In this document: in pieces, positions 5,656 through 7,400 of the stretch
Position numbering within the stretch: the first letter of the stretch is position 1
How the letters are laid out: every line of letters begins with the position of its first letter
Source: an uncultured Clostridia bacterium
Lineage (GTDB): Bacteria; Bacillota; Clostridia; Oscillospirales; CAG-382
NCBI GenBank assembly: GCA_905235695.1
Contig: CAJOMW010000052.1
Location: forward strand, 1-7,400
Length of the DNA: 7,400 nt
Reading direction: 5' to 3'
Notes under the pieces: model-generated
Seen by the model: only the letters and a program-made list of their open reading frames with translations
Databases searched by the model: none
Told to the model about the DNA's origin: nothing
Program-made: the position numbers and the translations under genes

Positions 5656-6816
5656 TTGAAGAGAAAGATAAACACCGATATAACCAGGGTGTACCTGTCA
5701 CCCCTCGACACCTACGAGCAGGAGAAGGTCAGGGAAACTCTGTTCCCCCTCCTCGACGCAATGCTCTCGGATAACAAAATCGAGCCCGAGTCGCTCTCGG
5801 GCAAAAAAGTTGTCATAAAGCCGAATCTGCTCACACGCCGCGAGGCAAAGGTCGGTATAACGACGCATCCGTCGTTTGTCCGGGCAGCGGCGGAGTTCTT
5901 TGTAGGTCTCGGCGCCGCTGTCGTCGTCGCAGACAGCCCCGGCGGCACATACAGCCAAGGCGTTCTGAATGCGCTGTATAAGACCACCGGTATATACGAA
6001 GCCTGCGAGCAGTCGGGCGCAACGGCAAATACCGACACCTCCTATTCGGAGGTGCGCGAGCCGGAGATCTCCCGCCTCGGATTCAGCATAATAAATCCGC
6101 TCATAGAGGCGGATCTCATAGTAAACCTCTGCCGCCTCAAGACACACGCGCTCTGCGAAATGTCAACGGCGGTAAAGAATATGTTCGGCTCGATACCCGG
6201 ACTTCAAAAAGCCGAGCAGCACGCACGCTTTCCAAAGCGCCTGGATTTTGCCGATATGCTGTGCGACCTCTGTATGATAAACGCTCCGCAGATAAATATA
6301 ACCGACGGAGTTTGCGGCATGGAGGGAAACGGTCCGGCAGGCGGCACTCTGAGAGACGTCGGTGTGGTCATAGCCTCGGCAAACCCCTTTGCCTCCGACC
6401 TCGTCTCCGCTTACATTATAGGTTACGAGCCGGATGAGGTAGGCACCGTTCAGTGCTCGGTAAAGAGAGGCTTTTGCCCAGGTGATATAAGCGGACTTGA
6501 GATAGTCGGCGACAGCCCCGATAAGTATAAATGCACGTTCAGACGGCCGGATTCCTCAGCGGGCGGACTTCTGAAGCAGCTGCCTACCATCTTCGGCGGA
6601 AGACTCCAGAAATTTCTCGAGCCGCGCCCCGTCGTAAATACAAAAAAGTGCATAGGCTGTGGGGCGTGTGCGTCCGTCTGCCCCGAGTCTACGATATCCG
6701 TAAAGGACAAAAAGGCGCATATAAACCCGAAAAACTGTATAAAATGCTACTGCTGCCAGGAATTTTGCCCGGTAAAGGCAGTGGAGATAAAACAGAAATT
6801 CTTTTTTAAGCTCTGA
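5656..6816 (+). CDS. DUF362 protein with a C-terminal double 4Fe-4S ferredoxin domain
   Basis: From the TTG at 5656 the product is 386 residues. Residues 10 to about 290 are a DUF362 domain: VYLSPL, KKVVIKPNLL (50-59), ITTHPSFVRAAAEFF, VVVADSPGG (90-97), the NLCRLKTHALCEMSTAVKN core (157-175) and ITDGVCGMEGNGP (215-227). The C-terminus is a bacterial-type ferredoxin with two complete C-x2-C-x2-C-x3-C-P sets: Cys 332, 335, 338, 342 and Cys 361, 364, 367, 371, plus one extra Cys366 in the second. Such proteins are cytoplasmic and probably pass electrons or build a reaction around the clusters; the DUF362 reaction is not known. The TTG start is chosen because AGGAG lies 11 nt upstream and the sequence after it matches the family start; an upstream GTG at 5566 is the alternative. 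The metA gene follows after 23 nt with no terminator, so the two very likely share one mRNA, hinting at a link with methionine or sulfur metabolism. Confidence 0.9.
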   Translation: MKRKINTDITRVYLSPLDTYEQEKVRETLFPLLDAMLSDNKIEPESLSGKKVVIKPNLLTRREAKVGITTHPSFVRAAAEFFVGLGAAVVVADSPGGTYSQGVLNALYKTTGIYEACEQSGATANTDTSYSEVREPEISRLGFSIINPLIEADLIVNLCRLKTHALCEMSTAVKNMFGSIPGLQKAEQHARFPKRLDFADMLCDLCMINAPQINITDGVCGMEGNGPAGGTLRDVGVVIASANPFASDLVSAYIIGYEPDEVGTVQCSVKRGFCPGDISGLEIVGDSPDKYKCTFRRPDSSAGGLLKQLPTIFGGRLQKFLEPRPVVNTKKCIGCGACASVCPESTISVKDKKAHINPKNCIKCYCCQEFCPVKAVEIKQKFFFKL

Positions 6817-6839
6817 AAACGAAAAGAGGATAAAATTCA

Positions 6840-7400
6840 ATGCCGATAAAAATACCCGGCTCGCTGCCGGCGTTCAGCATACTTGAAAACGAGAACATTT
6901 TCGTCATGACCGAGAGCAGGGCGCTTTCTCAGGACATACGCCCTCTGAAAATAGCTATCCTCAACCTCATGCCGACGAAAATCGAGACCGAGACGCAGAT
7001 AATGCGCTTGCTCTCCAATACTCCCCTCCAGATAGAGCCGACGCTCATGCGCACCGCATCGTATACCCCGAAAAACACTCCCGAGGAGCATCTCACGTCG
7101 TTTTACCACGACTTTGATGAGGTGAAGGATATGCTCTTTGACGGACTTATAGTCACAGGTGCGCCGGTGGAGTACATGGATTTTGACGAGGTTGCGTACT
7201 GGGATGAAATTTGCAGGATATTCGAGTGGAGCAAGACCAACGTCTACTCGTCGCTGTTTATATGCTGGGCGGCGCAGGCTTCGCTGAAGTATTTCTACGG
7301 AGTTGAGAAGAGATTTCTCGACAAAAAGCTCTCGGGCATATACCGTCACAGGGTACTTATGCCGTCTCATCCGCTTCTTCGCGGCTTTGACGAGGTTTTC
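6840..7400 (+). CDS. metA: Homoserine O-acetyltransferase MetA (5' part, runs off right edge)
   Basis: The window holds the first 187 residues of a protein that is usually about 300 long. MetA activates homoserine by O-acylation, the first committed step of methionine synthesis, in the cytoplasm. Family marks are MPIKIPGSLPAFSILENENI at the start, RPLKIAILNLMP (34-45), IETETQIMRLLSNTP (48-62), the GLIVTGAPVE turn (102-111) and the nucleophile Cys142 in FICWAAQASLKYFY. The Cys falls at exactly the position known for the family. Glu111 is the residue reported to favour acetyl-CoA; Gly at this place favours succinyl-CoA, so an acetyltransferase is predicted. The catalytic His and Glu of the C-terminal half lie beyond the window. 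The start ATG has AAGAGGA 9 nt upstream. It follows the DUF362 gene closely and has no promoter of its own that I can see. Confidence 0.95.
   Translation, partial: MPIKIPGSLPAFSILENENIFVMTESRALSQDIRPLKIAILNLMPTKIETETQIMRLLSNTPLQIEPTLMRTASYTPKNTPEEHLTSFYHDFDEVKDMLFDGLIVTGAPVEYMDFDEVAYWDEICRIFEWSKTNVYSSLFICWAAQASLKYFYGVEKRFLDKKLSGIYRHRVLMPSHPLLRGFDEVF

Noticed and set aside
5698..6147. Minus-strand 149-codon open frame inside the DUF362 gene
   Set aside because: It lies wholly opposite a well-recognised gene, has no family resemblance and reflects the codon pattern of the sense strand.

Overview
This window looks like chromosomal DNA from a member of the Clostridia (Firmicutes), probably a gut-type Oscillospirales relative. 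That placement is an inference. It rests on low-to-moderate GC, frequent ATA isoleucine codons, strong AGGAG-type ribosome binding sites, a DHHW-family surface protein, a copper-amine-oxidase-type stalk domain protein, and a MetA of the acetyl-CoA-using type. No phage, insertion sequence, CRISPR array or RNA gene was recognised.

The layout has two arms that diverge from about 2890-3160. The left arm is on the minus strand, read right to left. It starts with a secreted two-repeat stalk-domain protein (2886-1447) that has its own promoter and a strong terminator. A hairpin-rich gap of about 200 bp follows, then the recR promoter, recR (1178-570), and 24 nt later a DHHW-family membrane-anchored protein (545 to beyond the left edge). 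The DHHW reading frame is broken by an apparent +1 frameshift inside its N-terminal membrane anchor.

The right arm is on the plus strand. A promoter next to two palindromes drives a small lipoprotein (3160-3684). After 84 nt come an Lrp/AsnC regulator (3769-4260) and a class I/II PLP aminotransferase (4260-5432), whose stop and start codons overlap as TAATG. A weak hairpin over the aminotransferase stop is followed by about 220 bp of repeat-like DNA: a heptamer tandem repeat, two hairpins and an octamer direct repeat. This stretch ends in the ribosome binding site of a DUF362 protein with two 4Fe-4S clusters (5656-6816, TTG start). After 23 nt comes metA (6840 to beyond the right edge).

The right arm reads as an amino-acid metabolism neighbourhood: a regulator coupled to an aminotransferase, then an iron-sulfur protein of unknown function coupled to the first committed enzyme of methionine synthesis. 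The best leads are the DUF362-ferredoxin/metA pairing, the frameshifted DHHW gene, the duplicated unnamed domain behind the stalk repeats, and the repeat-like leader that supplies a ribosome binding site. I see no convincing new defence or mobile system.
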